A stretch of 64,000 nucleotides of DNA from Prorocentrum cordatum (GCA_963575745.1 CAUYUJ010018715.1:514501-578500), one strand, 5' to 3'. Positions 32,077 through 43,124 are shown, numbered from the stretch's first letter. The notes: generated from the letters alone by a model not told the origin. Translations and numbers: made by a program.

Positions 32077-32256
32077 TCCCATACCATCTTGCTGGCCCGT
32101 GCGAGTCGACGATCGCCGACGCTAGTTGACGCTGAATTGGCGCCAACCGACGCCGATCGACACTGATCGACGCTAAATCGGCGCTGTATCTCCGACGACC
32201 AGGCTGCAGGCGAAGCGACTGCGCTCTCTAGAGACGTAAGGGCGAGCAGGCGAGGC
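32077..32256 (-). mobile_element. Introner-like element, copy b
   Basis: Read on the minus strand it begins GCCTCGCCTG, then TTACGTCTCTAGAG, has TCGACGCTAA-type words inside, and ends CCAGCAAGATGGTATGGGAG before GCTC. Both ends match the intron at 45419-45584: its start is GCCTTGCCTG with TTACGTCTTTGAG, and its end is CCAGCAAGATGGCATGGGAG. The 5' neighbour is GTGGA and the putative splice leaves GTGGA-GCTC. Whether this copy lies in a transcribed gene cannot be told. Confidence 0.72.
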
Positions 32257-32339
32257 TCCACGGTTTACCACCGAAGATGATGGCCGACGGAACACCTTCT
32301 CTGGGCTTGGCCTCGCGACCGACTCCTGGGAAACCCAAG

Positions 32340-32472
32340 AGTACCGATGCCGCTACTCCGCGGACTTCTCCGCGGGCGCGCTCGGACCAGGGCGAATCCC
32401 ACGGTAGCGACGAGGACCTCTCAGGAGACCCCACGGGGCGAAAACGAGGCTGGGGCAGCTGCACCGGTAACA
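32340..32472 (+). mobile_element. G-family GGTACC element, copy
   Basis: AGTACCGATGCCGCTACTCC at the left and CTGCACCGGTAACAC at the right, with GCGCGCTCGGACCAGGGCGA and GTAGCGACGAGGACC between. The order is as in 11869-12008. Confidence 0.65.
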
Positions 32473-32609
32473 CTTCAAGGTCTTTAGAACGCCTCCCAAT
32501 AGGGTGTAACCCATCATTTGTTCGGTGGCCTTATTGGAGGACTGGGGTCCCACCAAATGGGGGCAACAAATTATTGTTGCCCGCAGCACCCGCCGCGCAA
32601 TAAGAAGGG
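32473..32609. other. Short unassigned stretch
   Basis: Nothing recognised. Confidence 0.4.
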
Positions 32610-32755
32610 GGAGGCGGAGGAGGATAAGGAGGAGAGGGAGGAGGAAGGAGGAGGAGGAGGAGGAGGAGGAGGAGGCGGCGGAGGGGGAGGGGGAGGGGGA
32701 GGACGAGGAGGAGGACGACGAGGAGGAGGAGGAGGAGGGGCAGGGGGAGGAGGAG
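32610..32755. repeat. GGA microsatellite
   Basis: Imperfect GGA/GAG repeats with GGGGGAGG blocks. Confidence 0.9.
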
Positions 32756-32968
32756 GTGTTAAGACCAGTCCTAGTAACCGCCGAGAGAACGGGGGGGGGA
32801 ACAAACGAACCTCGGGCCTGAAAAGACCATCCCGGGCCGCTCTGTGCTTCGAGGCTCGGATGGACCCTTCTGCATGGGCACTCGGCCTCGCTGCTGGCGA
32901 GACACGGGGCGCAAAAAGACACACCGCTCGGCCACGCGAAGAGGGGGGTGGGGAGAGGGGAGAGGGCT

Positions 32969-33050
32969 TCTTAGAAGCACAGGAGGCGCGCGCGGGCCTT
33001 GTCTGTACATGTAAGGCCCGCGTCTTCTAAGAAGCAGCCCCATTCTAAGA
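32969..33050. repeat. Hairpin repeat of GCTTCTTAGAAG type
   Basis: GGGCTTCTTAGAAGCACAGG at the left is answered by GTCTTCTAAGAAGCAGCCCC at the right, with GCGGGCCTTG and TAAGGCCCGC inside. The unit is one nested palindrome of about 80 bp. Confidence 0.7.
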
Positions 33051-33523
33051 AGCCTCCCCCCTCTCCCTGACCCCTTGCGCGCGCCGCAGAAACCGCGGCT
33101 TCGCGTCGTGTCGACCCCAGCGTTGGCTCCTGACACCGCAAGGATCGTTCAGCCTTGAAGGATCGGCCGTTTCCGAAACGTCAGATCACTCAAGATCGGC
33201 CGATTCTGGGTCGCCAGAGGCGTTCAACGGTGAACGCCCGCGGCTTGATGTTTGGGGCGCACGTCCGAGATCCGAACACTTAGCACAACATCTTGGAAGT
33301 AGATCGTTTCCCGAACGGTATGGCCAGAAAGCGCCCGTCAAGGGGCATATGATATAAGCTGTCTTGGCGCGCGCGTCGCCCCATAGGGGGGGACGCACAC
33401 ATCGTCTTTGTGTGCTTGGGTGACGCCGAACGAACTATACTGTTGCCACTGCTTCGACCGCAGGCGACATGCGCTGCAGCAGTGCCACCAAACAACGCTG
33501 GTCCCCAACTGGGGAGGCCAAAA
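33051..33523. other. Unassigned DNA
   Basis: CGGCCGTTTCCGAAACGTCAG and CAAGATCGGCCGATTCTG are local partial palindromes near 33165-33210. No gene was seen. Confidence 0.4.
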
Positions 33524-33656
33524 GGTACCCATACCGCTACTCCAGGGAGCTCTCCCAGGGAGCGGTGTGACCAGAAATTCGACGCGCAGCGGTGGCGACG
33601 AGGGCCCAGGAGGCCCAAGAGTGGGAAAACGAGGCCAAGGTAAGGGTGTGGGTACC
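33524..33656 (+). mobile_element. G-family GGTACC element, best-preserved ends
   Basis: It opens GGTACCCATACCGCTACTCC and closes GGTGTGGGTACC, so the 12-bp ends are inverted with one mismatch. Inside are GACCAGAAATTCGACGC and CAGCGGTGGCGACGAGGGCC. It is 133 bp and non-coding. Confidence 0.75.
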
Positions 33657-34380
33657 TCTTCGTCCTCTGACAGGCTGCCTGCAGAAAGCGAGCCCCTCAG
33701 ATGTGCACCACGTCCAGACTGCCAGCCGAGTGGTAAGCTGTGCGGCCGGGCGCTATAAAAAATCCACCGGTGCCCCGTGGCGCAGAGACCGCTCGGGTGT
33801 TGCTGAAGTGCCCCTGGCCCAAGGTGCCCCCAGGATTTCCCAAAGAGGCCCCCACGGCCTCCAGAGCACCACTCACGAGGCCCGGAGGGCCCCAGGAGCT
33901 CCAAAATCAAGCGAAAATCTGTTCAATCTGTTCAAGCGATCATCTGTTCAACCCTTGGACCAGGCGTACCTTTAGCAACCCCCGGACCTCTGTTCAACGT
34001 GTATTGCCGCTGGCTCGTCACCAGGACGCTGGAAAACCAACCTCGGACAGATGAGAACGTGAGCGGACACACTCTCTGGAAGCAATGACGCAGGTGAAAC
34101 ACTACTTTTGCAAATAAGGCACTGGGGGCGTAGGCAGTAGGCGACGTGGAGTACGAACCCATCCGCCCGAGAAAACTCAAAGAGGCCTTCTTGGGGCTCC
34201 GAAAAGGACTCCTCAGTTGAGTTCTCGCCATTGTTCGACCGACTGCCTCCAAGATGGACGCCACAGCGCCACAAACTTCCCCCCGCCCGGGGAGGCCGGG
34301 CGGGGCTAACACAGGAGGGGGATGAGGAGAAGGCGGAAGCGGAGGAATCAGGGAGCGAAGAATGGCATAAACAATAGAAC
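33657..34380. other. Unassigned DNA with a short H-array
   Basis: H-array-like words (CCCCCAGGATTTCCC, GAGGCCCCCACGGCC) fill about 33785-33905. The rest shows no gene or recognisable repeat. Confidence 0.45.
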
Positions 34381-34509
34381 TCGGAGGTCCGGGCGGATTT
34401 CTCGGATCTGCGCTGGACCCCCCTGGCGGCGCCTCCGGCGCCACCCCTGGCGCGCTCGGCCAGGGATGGGGGTCCAGCGCCGACCCGAGAAATCCGCGCG
34501 GACCTCCGA
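34381..34509. mobile_element. D-family MITE-like element, intact copy
   Basis: TCGGAGGTCCGGGCGGATTT at the left is mirrored by AAATCCGCGCGGACCTCCGA at the right. The pairing continues inwards (CTCGGATCTGCGCTGGACCC with its near-complement) to about 40 bp per arm. A GGCGCCTCCGGCGCC palindrome lies in the centre. At 129 bp it can fold into an almost complete hairpin. Confidence 0.8.
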
Positions 34510-34732
34510 AGATCTTATGATTATGTCATCCCTCGTTCCCGTAAGGAGGAGAAGGAGGAGGAGGAGGAGGAGGAGGAGGACGAGGGCAAGCTTCCAGAAG
34601 CTCTCGGGTTGGCCATCGTTGGGAGCTGCCTGGGCTGAGTCTCCCGCTCCTGTGTCTGACCATGTGCAGCCCCCCTGTGGCCGGATCCTGGGCATGCTCG
34701 GACGGATCCCGGGCCCCAACTTCAGTGAACGT
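34510..34732. other. Short unassigned stretch with GGA tract
   Basis: GGA repeats at about 34543-34580. Otherwise nothing recognised. Confidence 0.45.
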
Positions 34733-34965
34733 TTTCTTCTTCGGCGTTTCGACATTGGGTTGTGAAGGGGGGGGGGGGGAGAGGGGGGGTCTGGTTCCAG
34801 ACTCCTGCTGAATGCGACTGTTTGCAGCAGTGCGTCCTCTGTGGGGAGGATCCACCTGCTCGAAAGAGGAGCCCAATTCCAGCTAAGATCTACTCCATGG
34901 GAGGGGGGGAGGAGGGGGGCTGCGAAGGCCCGCGCCGATCGGCAAACAATGAATAAGAACACGAT
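34733..34965. repeat. Dispersed repeat shared with 13895-14120
   Basis: TTCGGCGTTTCGACATTGGG, a G-run, GTCTGGTTCC, CGACTGTTTGCAGCAG, ATCCACCTGCTCGAA and CGCGCCGATCGGCA follow the same order as in the earlier copy. Confidence 0.65.
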
Positions 34966-36650
34966 CGCATAAGATATGAATCGAAACTTGTTTTTCCATA
35001 GGCACGGGCCTCTCCAGCACTACTGAATGGCAACTGGGCAATGGCTGTGCTGGACTGCTGGGCCTATCGGGCGATGACAGCTGTTCCGGCCCCCCCTCTT
35101 TGTTCCAGTCGATACGGCTACACATCCCTGCTCAGGGCAAATCGCTAGGGAATCGGCTCTGGACGCGTTCGTGGGGAATCAAGGGGAATCACCAACAAAT
35201 GCTACATGATGATGGCGCTTAGGCAGAGTGCGCTCGCAAAGCCATCACCGCTGCAGACCAGGCCCTATCGAGAGCATGGGGATTCCGAAAGGCGAGGGTG
35301 TTCGATTATGCTGCGCCCTGTGCACCGTAGAGACTGCATACTGTACTACATACTCCTCTCTCGACTACAGCTCGGATATTGCCCTCTTGGAACGATCATG
35401 CGCGTGCGAGATGCGGGAGACGTGGAAATGCCCTCGGGACCCCTTGCACTGCGGACCCTCATCATGTGGTTGGTGGACTGCAACTCCTTCGCGTGCTTCT
35501 CCGTCTCCATGTTGGTCTTCTTTAAATTCCCGATCTCCTGTCCGATGGAACAACAATGCAATGAGAAAACTGGAACACACACAAACATAATCCAGAAAAG
35601 GGCCGTCGTGAAGAATCCGCCGGGCGCGCTGAGTGGGCAGGCCCTTCACGCCAAACCCCGGGTTCATCTGGTTTCTGTGCTCGCCTGTCCCACTCCTGCT
35701 CCGACGCCTTCTCGCCCTGGCCCCCCCTCTCGTCTTTCTCGTTTCGTCCCTCCCTCCTCCGACATGTCCCCTTTTAACCAGCCTCGAACTTGTCCCTATC
35801 CCTAAGATGGGCGAGCAAAAAGCGAGGACAATCTTTGGGCTGTGCCCTCAGAAACCGAGGGACGCCTCAAGATCAGCATCGAGGTGAGGTGATGCCAAAC
35901 ACAGGGATAGGGATATGCTTCAAATTGGAACCCTTCTCCTTCTACCCTCCCCCACATCCTGGTTCCCCCCACCTTCACCCTCCATTCTCCTCCCGGCTCG
36001 AGGCTGCAGGTCTCCCCCCTCCCCCCCCCTCATCCTCTCCCGCACCGCCTCCCGTCATCGTCGTCCTCCCGCGAGGAGGGATGCATTGTCCCCTCCTCCC
36101 CCATGAGCATTCTTATTGTCGTTACCATGCGTCTTCTTCCCCTCCCTCATCACATTTCCTCCCGTCTCTCCCCCTTCCATCCCTGACACCCTTTTCTCCA
36201 CCCCTTCTCGATCGGGGAGACGCGAGACTAGAGGACTGGGGACTCGAATGTGTCTGAGGGGGCCATCAAAAACTAATGGGACCCGGTCTGAAAATTAGCG
36301 CGGGCTCTCGCTGCAAGAATCGCACCAAAACAACTCCGTCAAGACTCACTCTTGGATCCTCCCGTTCCTCCTCCTGCATCCGTCCTCTCCAGGCCATTGC
36401 CCCCCTGGGGGTCGGCCACAGGCTCCTGCGATATGCCAGTGTTGACGGTGTCGATCTCTTTGTTCTCCTGGTGGGCGGAAGAGACAATCCCGCAGCAGAC
36501 GGCGAAGACAGATGATACATTGGAGGACGAAAACACTAGCCGAGGCATCCAGAGACAGGCTGCTTCCCCGCAAGTGCCCGCGCCCTCACCTCCTCCTCGA
36601 GCTCATGCTCGTCCGAACCACACGTGATTCCCTAGGACAAGATACTGGGT
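34966..36650. other. Mostly unique DNA, no gene recognised
   Basis: Frames on both strands are short to medium. A plus-strand frame at 35206-35805 is the longest with even composition but has no domain. A C- and T-rich stretch fills about 35690-36200. Confidence 0.4.
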
Positions 36651-36680
36651 ATATGTATATATATATATATATACATACAC
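36651..36680. repeat. (TA)n microsatellite
   Basis: TATATG/TATATATATATATATA run in otherwise GC-rich DNA. Related AT-rich runs follow at 37065-37165. Confidence 0.85.
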
Positions 36681-36792
36681 ACGCGTAGAAAGGCAAAAGT
36701 ATGTTCGAGTGAGGGGCCGGGGCCGAACGGTCTTACCCCATCCCTGAGGGCGTGACGGTGCGGATTCTGCTTGAGGTTGTTACGCTAGCGAT

Positions 36793-37020
36793 CTTGTTGT
36801 CGTCGTCGTCGTCGTCGTCGCCCGCGACCCGCCCCAGGACACACCGACGACCAACCCCGCGACCCACCCGCGCCCCACCCCGCGAGCCCCGCGACCCTTC
36901 TGCGACCAACCCGCGACCCCCCCACGCTGCTTCGACGAAAAGATCGGCGCCTGCGGCGGGCCAGCTGTGGGATGTGTCAAACACCAGCGCCCGCGTCGGT
37001 CATCTTCAAAGCTTCGCAGA
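36793..37020 (-). repeat. J-module in reverse orientation (GTC run plus GCGACCC array)
   Basis: Read on the minus strand, a flank with GTCTGCGAAGC and CCCGCCGCAGGCGCCGATC leads into a GGGTCGCGGG array and then a (GAC)n run. The same order of flank, array and trinucleotide run is seen at 56702-57300 and 57718-58290 on the plus strand, where the run is CAA. Confidence 0.7.
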
Positions 37021-37064
37021 CTGCTGAGGACTCCGTCGCACCCCCACTTTCATGGTATAAGCCA

Positions 37065-37165
37065 ATAATATATATCTATATAAATATACATACACGCATA
37101 CATACACAGATACATCATATACATAGTATACATCACCTATATATATGTATATAAATAGATAGATG
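37065..37165. repeat. AT-rich TATA/CATA repeats
   Basis: Imperfect ATATA and ACATACA repeats. Confidence 0.7.
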
Positions 37166-37394
37166 CACGCCTACGCACGTGAATACAAACACGATTGTCC
37201 TCAGGCAAGTCTTGGGGCTTGTACCTCCCTTCTCGAAGAATCGGGCCCGACCGCGGCCCCGTAGGCCCCGTTCCCGTCGATCGCCGCCACAATCGTCTTC
37301 CCAGAAGGCCCGTCGGCGGGCCCGGCTGCCCTGTTCCCGTCCGTCGCGGCACCACGTGGCTTGCACGAAGCATCGAGCACCACGTACTCCACGC

Positions 37395-37635
37395 ATGCTG
37401 CGCCATCAGGCTTGCACCATATAGATTTCACCACATAGCTTGCACCGCACAGCTCCCACCACATGCCTCACATCGCACAGCTTGCACAACATAGCAAGCA
37501 CGACATATAGTACGCCGCGTAGCTCCCACAATCTATATATTGCACCACATAGCTTACACCACAAGGCTCACACAACACATATAACACAACAGAGCAACAT
37601 AGCTCCAACGGTGTAGCTTACACCACAAAGCGTTC
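37395..37635 (+). repeat. Degenerate tandem repeat, about 18 bp (CACCACATAGCTTG)
   Basis: Words such as CACCACATAGCTTGCACC and CACAGCTCCCACCACA recur about a dozen times with poor spacing. Confidence 0.65.
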
Positions 37636-39845
37636 GCCTCCAAGGTGCAAGAACTTACTGGTTGAGGTCCATGCTGGATCGAATTCGTGCGCATACAAAG
37701 CCCCGATCGATCAAAACGGGAACCGCCAATGTTGTGCAGTTAGCTCGTGGGCGGAAAAGCGAAAGAAAGGGATGCTCGCGACGACAAGGCGGATGACGTG
37801 GATGACAGCGTGGATGACGGGGAGGGCAGCCATGGAGCGGGAGGACCACGAGCAGGAAAACAACCACGAAGTCGAGGAAGACATGGAGGAAGACGGGTAC
37901 GAGGAGGAATGAGGCGGTGAACAGGCGAGGAAAAAGGCGTCGAAGAAAAGGGGATACTTACAATCTTTGAGGCTACCCTGGAGGGGGGAGTTGTTGGGAC
38001 CGTCCGAGGTTATCTTGGGGCGTCCTGGGGGCCGTTGGAGGCCTGTAGGGGTCTTCTTGGGGGCCACTGGGGTCTTCTTGAAGTACCTGGGCGCCGTGCT
38101 GGTCTGGGTGTGGTCTGCCTCGCTGGTATGGTATGGTATGGCAGGGCTTGAAAGGCAAGAGAGGAGGGGGGCGATAGCTCGACCAAATGGGGCGGCCACT
38201 TTGGCCAGGGGTGGGCAGATGCGGGTCAGCCGAAAAGCATGACCAGGAGCCCAAACGCAAAGCAGCCAAGCCCCCCCAACCCTCAGGCAGTACATAAAAC
38301 GAGCGGCCCCAGAACTCGCCGCGAGCTCACTGCCGACAACAACCTCGGAACCTGACCCGAACGCAGGAGCCCAACCCTGCATCCGGGCACATACGCATGC
38401 AAATACAGGAGGCCACACACACAGGATGCAGATTCCGCTGAGGCCAGCGTACGCCCTCCTGTGGGGCGCCACCCCAGAGTTCGAGCGGCCGTCGGTTTCG
38501 CACTGGCCTGCTGCTGCTCACCCACATCTAGCAGCGGCTGCTGCCAAGGTCCCGCCAACGGCGGCACGCTCTCCGCTCCGCACGCCGCACGCGCATTGAA
38601 GGCCCGCTGGCACCTCGGCCACTGCCCTCGCTGCTGGCTTCGCTTTCCCCGCGACACCGCAGGCTGCGGCGCGCACGTCTGCCCTCTTGGCTGCGGGCCG
38701 CCGCCGCTACCCCGTCGGCCAGCTCGGCCTCGTCGACTCCGTGCGCGGCGAGGTGGCCAGAGCAGCGCCTTGCCGCGGGCACCTTGGCGCCGCTCGAGGA
38801 GGGGGGCCCGTGGCGCCTCCGCCGCGGCGCCGCTCGGGCAAGCACGCCGCTGGCCCGCCGTGGGGCCTCCTGCCCCACCGTGCTGGCAGCCGCCCTCGGA
38901 GGCGCCGTCCTCGTCGCCCTGGAGGCCGATCCAGGCCAGGTCGCGCAGGCGCGCGTCTTCGGGAGAGGTCACCAAGTCACTACCTCGCGGGGCTCGCGCA
39001 CGTCCTGGCCCCGCTGCCCCTGCCGCGCCTGCAGGGGGGGGGCCTCCAGGGGCCGGCCCCCGCTCCCGGAGGCGCCGCTGGGCAGACCAGGCCTTGAATG
39101 CCGCGGCCCGCGCGTGCCCGGCACACCGGCTCTTCGGCCTTCGGCTGAGCTCCACTGCGCCCCCCCAGTCGCACGAGGGCCCCGCAGTCGCTGCACGCAG
39201 TGACCTCCTCTTCGTCGTCGCCTTGGCCGCTGCGGGGCGCAGGCGGACGCGTGGCCGAGGATGGCGAACGCTGCCGCGCTCACCGCCACCCCGCTGGCCG
39301 CCGCGGACGAACGGACGCCGTCGAGCCGCCTGCGATTGGCCCTGTGCTCGGGCGGTCTGCCGCACGTCTGTGGTCAGTCGTGCTTGTCGTCGGTGCGCAT
39401 GTGGTCTGCCGTGATCCTGGGGCATGGAATGCCATGAGAGGCCATCTAAGCAAAACAACGGCATGAGCACGGTAGCCCTTCCAACCAGAACAACATAGGG
39501 GGGAAACGCTTGCGAGAAACGCAATCCTGAAACTACGAACGCGAGCTGCACATGGGAGGAGACCCAACACATCCTAAACGCTTCAAATCCCACCAGCCCT
39601 CTGGGCGTCGGTGGTTTAGGACGTTTCCTCGTCCACCCCTCGTTCTCCCTTTCGGGGAGGGGTTCACCCCTCCCCCTACCCCCCCCCCCCCTGGACCTGG
39701 ACAAGGAGTTTCGCGAGTCGTCGGAGCGTCCAAAACGGCCTCGGCGAGGAAGCCGAACTCATTGATTTTACTATGGTTTTGGCACCCTTTTGGCCTCCTG
39801 AGGGGGGGGGGCTGTAATTCGTAACCCCCCTTCCTGTGATCGATC
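37636..39845. other. Unassigned DNA; GC-rich block in the centre
   Basis: A reverse-orientation H-array-like piece lies at about 37975-38095. Between 38450 and 39400 the sequence is strongly GC-rich, and long Ala/Arg/Gly/Pro frames run in most phases on both strands. Their composition is not gene-like and no domain is seen. A C-run stretch lies near 39660-39690. Confidence 0.45.
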
Positions 39846-39849
39846 TCAC

Positions 39850-40160
39850 CTAAGATGGCTCAAAAATGGCCCCTAAGGCTCCCAAGGGTGCCCCAAGAGG
39901 GCCGCAAGAGATGGCCAGGACGCCCCAAGAGGCCCCCAGGATGCCCCCAAGAGGCTCCCAAGAGACCCCCAAGAGGCCCCAAGAGACCCCCCAGAGGCAC
40001 CCACTTTGCTCCAAGAGGCCTCGGCGAGAATGCCAAATCATTGATTTTACTAAGGTGTTCGCCACATGTTGGCCTCTTAGGGGGCACTGATTCAGATGAC
40101 TCCAAGAGCGCCTAGGAGAGCCGACGATGACCTCCAAGATGGCTCCAGATATCCCAAGAA
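39850..40160 (+). repeat. H-array with T-rich module
   Basis: CCCCAAGAGGCCCCCAGGATG-like words. Modules at about 39750-39800 and 40025-40080 share TCATTGATTTTACTA, TTTTGGC or CATGTTGGCCTC, and a following G-run. Confidence 0.75.
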
Positions 40161-40528
40161 GTCTCAGAATGGCTTCCTCTGTGTGCTGCCCACTTCCCTG
40201 ATCGAGGCAATTCCTCTGGGCATCGTTTCTGGATGGGCTGGTGGGGATTCGCAAAGCGTCAACAATTCTTACCGTCCTATGGGTAGGTTCCACACGCCGC
40301 GAAGCACTGCCAGGCAGCTGCCCATCCTGTTGGACATCTGCCCAGGACAGCAGGGCGTCGGCCAGTCGACGCAGGGCAAGGGGACGGAGACGGGAGGAGA
40401 ATCATGCAGGAGGGGACGGCAGGGAGCAGAGGCGGAAGAGACAGGTGGAGGAGGGCCAGGATGAGGAGAGGAGAGGAGAGGGAGGGAGCACGAGGGGTGA
40501 TGAGAAGAGGCATCGGCCAAGAGCCAAC
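40161..40528. other. Unassigned DNA
   Basis: A GGAGAG-rich stretch lies near 40430-40490. It would be intronic if the candidate exon upstream on the minus strand is real. Confidence 0.4.
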
Positions 40529-40720
40529 CTGGTGCTGTTCTAGCCCCGAACCAAAGGCTTCGAGGTCAGAGGCCTCATCGAAATCCTCGGCGTCCGCATC
40601 ACGCTCGAGCAGGTTCGCGCCCAAGGCCGAAACGGCAGAGAGCCTATCCTCGTCCGGACCGAACGCCCGCAATACAACGACTCGGGACCCCAAGCCCCCC
40701 CACGAGCTCACGCCCCGCAA
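40529..40720 (-). CDS. Candidate internal exon, 64 codons, unknown product
   Basis: On the minus strand a pyrimidine-rich stretch ending CTTGCTCCCTCCAG precedes the exon, and CAG-GTTGGC follows it. These are canonical acceptor and donor sites. The exon is exactly 192 bp with phase 0 at both ends. It reads LRGVSSWGGLGSRVVVLRAF, GPDEDRLSAVSALGANLLER and DADAEDFDEASDLEAFGSGL, then EQHQ. The composition is ordinary, acidic towards the end, and unlike the Arg/Pro-rich noise around it. I do not recognise a family. Flanking exons were not found, so it could be an isolated relic or chance. Confidence 0.4.
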
Positions 40721-41254
40721 CTGGAGGGAGCAAGAGTAGGAGGGTGACTGGCCAGAGGAGGGGTTGACACCCACACTGTCACACTGGCTGAGGTGGGTGG
40801 CATATGGTAAAGCCACTTGCGATCTTGGAGCTGCTTGACTCATGGTTCACGCATGTAGCTCCAATGCTGGATCGTAAATCGCAGCGCTCTGAATTACCAT
40901 CTAATAGCTTCGCTTCAACAACATCTAGATATTGACCCGCACCCGGTCTGTAATTCCCAAACGGCCCCTGGGTTGTTAAGTGATTCGAGCCGGGGTCAAT
41001 CTGGATAGGCCAAATGAAACTCAAGGCCAATTACCTAGTATGACATCGCAATGGTGTGAACCACGACGCAAACACATCTGCACCTGGGGAAATCGAGTAA
41101 ACGCGGCAATCGCGTCGAAGGAAACCCCTTCCCTTGAATCCCTTCCCCTCCCTCGGGGTGGCGTCTTGGGAGGTGAGGTGGAGGGTCTCGGGGGGAAGCC
41201 TTCCCTTGACTTCCTACATGGCACACCCAGGGCTGCCATTAAGCGTGGCTCAGG
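40721..41254. other. Unassigned DNA
   Basis: Short frames only. The pyrimidine tract used by the candidate exon lies at the left edge. Confidence 0.4.
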
Positions 41255-42300
41255 ATCCTAAGCTCCATAATGCCCTGAGATGTTCCCAGGAGGCTGTTCT
41301 GGAGCAGCCTGGAGGGTCGCATGGACCAAGGAGGCCCGCGGGGGCCAGCCCAAGAAGCCCGAATCGTTCAAAAGCAATGGAGGTCGATTTGACTGAGGCA
41401 TTCTCCCACGTTCGACCATAATTCAGAGCGTCCAAGACGGGCCAAGAGGCCGCCAAGGTCGCCCCAAGATGGTTCCCGAGGCCCCCAAGGGTGCCCAAGA
41501 TGCCTACACGGCGGCCCGAAGAGGTCTGCCAAAAAAGGTGCGCGCCACTGCGAGACCGCTCAAAGCCTGTGCTTCCAAATTGGCCAGTACCCCACCCGGA
41601 GACATCCACCAGACTTCAAAGAGGCCCCCCCGAGGGGCCTCCGAGAGACTCCAAGAGGCCCCCCCCGAGAGGCTCCCAAGAGCCCCCCTGGACACCCCGA
41701 AGAGTCGACCCAAGAAACGCCCGAAAGGTGTCCAAATGGCGTCTGGTCCACGAGCCAGGCAAAGGGCGCGATGAGCCGAATGTTACCAGGTGCGCCTCCC
41801 TCTGTTGCTTGCAGAAGGAGGCGTGGCAAGCCATACTTTCGAATACTTTGCATGGCCTCCAATACGGTCCCAAGACGCCCCAAAGACGGGGCCACAATAT
41901 AGCCCAAGATGGTCCCAGGATACCTCGAAGTCATGATGGTCCCAATGCGCCCCCAGTTGCGCCCAGACGTCCCAAGAGGCACTCAAGACACTCACTAGGG
42001 CTACATGAGGACCTCCGGGAGGCAAACTCATGGATTGCCATCGGTGCTTCACATGGTTTTCGCCTTCGCACCTTCTCGGGCTTCCGAAAGCCCAAGACGG
42101 CCTCATACGCCCCCAAGAGGCCGCCGAGGCAAGCCGAGAGTGCTTCAGAATGGCCCAAGAGGCACCCAAGATCGTCCAAAAAGGGCCCCCAAGACAGCTC
42201 CGACCCCCCTCGCGGCCCGAGAACGCCACACGAGGGCCCCAGGACAGCCACGCTAAGGCCAAAGAGCTCCGTACAGGCCCACAGAGGGTCCCCCAGAGTG
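41255..42300 (+). repeat. H-array, about 1 kb, degenerate
   Basis: CCAAGAGGCCCCCCCGAGGG and CCCAAGATGGTCCCAGGAT-type words. A module at about 42005-42085 shares CATGGATTGCCATCGG, CACATGGTTTTCGCC and TTCCGAAAGCCCAAGACGG with the modules in other arrays. The array is interrupted by about 80 bp of unrelated sequence near 41790-41865. Confidence 0.7.
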
Positions 42301-42301
42301 A

Positions 42302-42473
42302 AGGGGCCCTGGGACACACAAATAAATACACACAAATACAATGATTCCATATTTTCCCGTATTTTCTCTGTTTTTGTCTTCCCCCCCACTTCCCATATTT
42401 TCCAATATTTTCTGGGGAACCGACGATTAATTGTGTCTGTGTGTTTTTGTTCCCTCCTGACAGAGGCCCCTGG
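42302..42473 (+). repeat. E-family dispersed repeat with flanking direct repeats
   Basis: The element runs from GGGACACACAAATAAATACA to TTTTTGTTCCCTCCTGACAG. GGGGCCCTGG lies at its left edge and AGGCCCCTGG at its right, so a short imperfect direct repeat brackets it. The right end has the form of a pyrimidine tract plus CAG. An introner-like origin is possible, but no GT, GC or GA donor was confirmed. Confidence 0.7.
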
Positions 42474-43124
42474 CACATTCCCATCCTTCTGGAAGGGAAC
42501 TCCTCGCTGTGCCACCACCGCACGTGCCGGTGGGACGGTCTTGGCGTTTCGCCAGAGGCTCTCTTCCATGTGCGAACCATCGGCGGCTGGCCCAGGGTGG
42601 GCGTTGAGAGAGGGCGGGACTTCTCGAACGATTCCAGAAGCCTCGCCTCGGGACTTCTGATAAGGTTCCCTTGCCTTCGTTGAAAGCACAGGAAACTTCT
42701 CGGAAGGCGCGAGGAGCTTCTGAGAAGCCCCGCCGCGTTTTGAGAAGGCCTGCCCCCTCTCACTTCCCCGCTGGGCTCGCCGCTGGTACAAGGATGGCGA
42801 GCGATGTGCTTTCACCAGTGGCTCTCGCCTCATCGCCGCGCAATCGTCTGAAAGAGCTCGCGGCCGACGCTGGGCTGGCAGGCGGCACCCTCTCGAAGAG
42901 GGGCGCTCGCCTCTGCGACCCGCACGTGCGCCGCAAACACTTGCAACTCTTACAAGGATCGAGGACGATGCCGCGCACACTCGCCTGAAAGCACTGCAAT
43001 GCTTTTGTTCGAACTGTGGGCGTTGCTCGAGCCAGAAGCTCGAACATGATCAGCACCTCCACAGGTAGGAGGGCAGTTCGTGCTCAGAGTGAGACTCTTT
43101 CGGTTGGGACCCACCCCCCAAAAA
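42474..43124. other. Unassigned DNA with a hairpin repeat
   Basis: CCAGAAGCCTCG, GGGACTTCTGATAAGG, GGAGCTTCTGAGAAGCCCC and TTTTGAGAAGGCCTG at about 42645-42756 are hairpin words of the GCTTCTTAGAAG type. No gene was seen. Confidence 0.45.

Noticed and set aside
38283-39704. Minus-strand frame of 473 codons in GC-rich DNA
   Set aside because: Composition is dominated by Ala, Arg, Gly and Pro, overlapping frames are open on the other strand, and no domain is visible.
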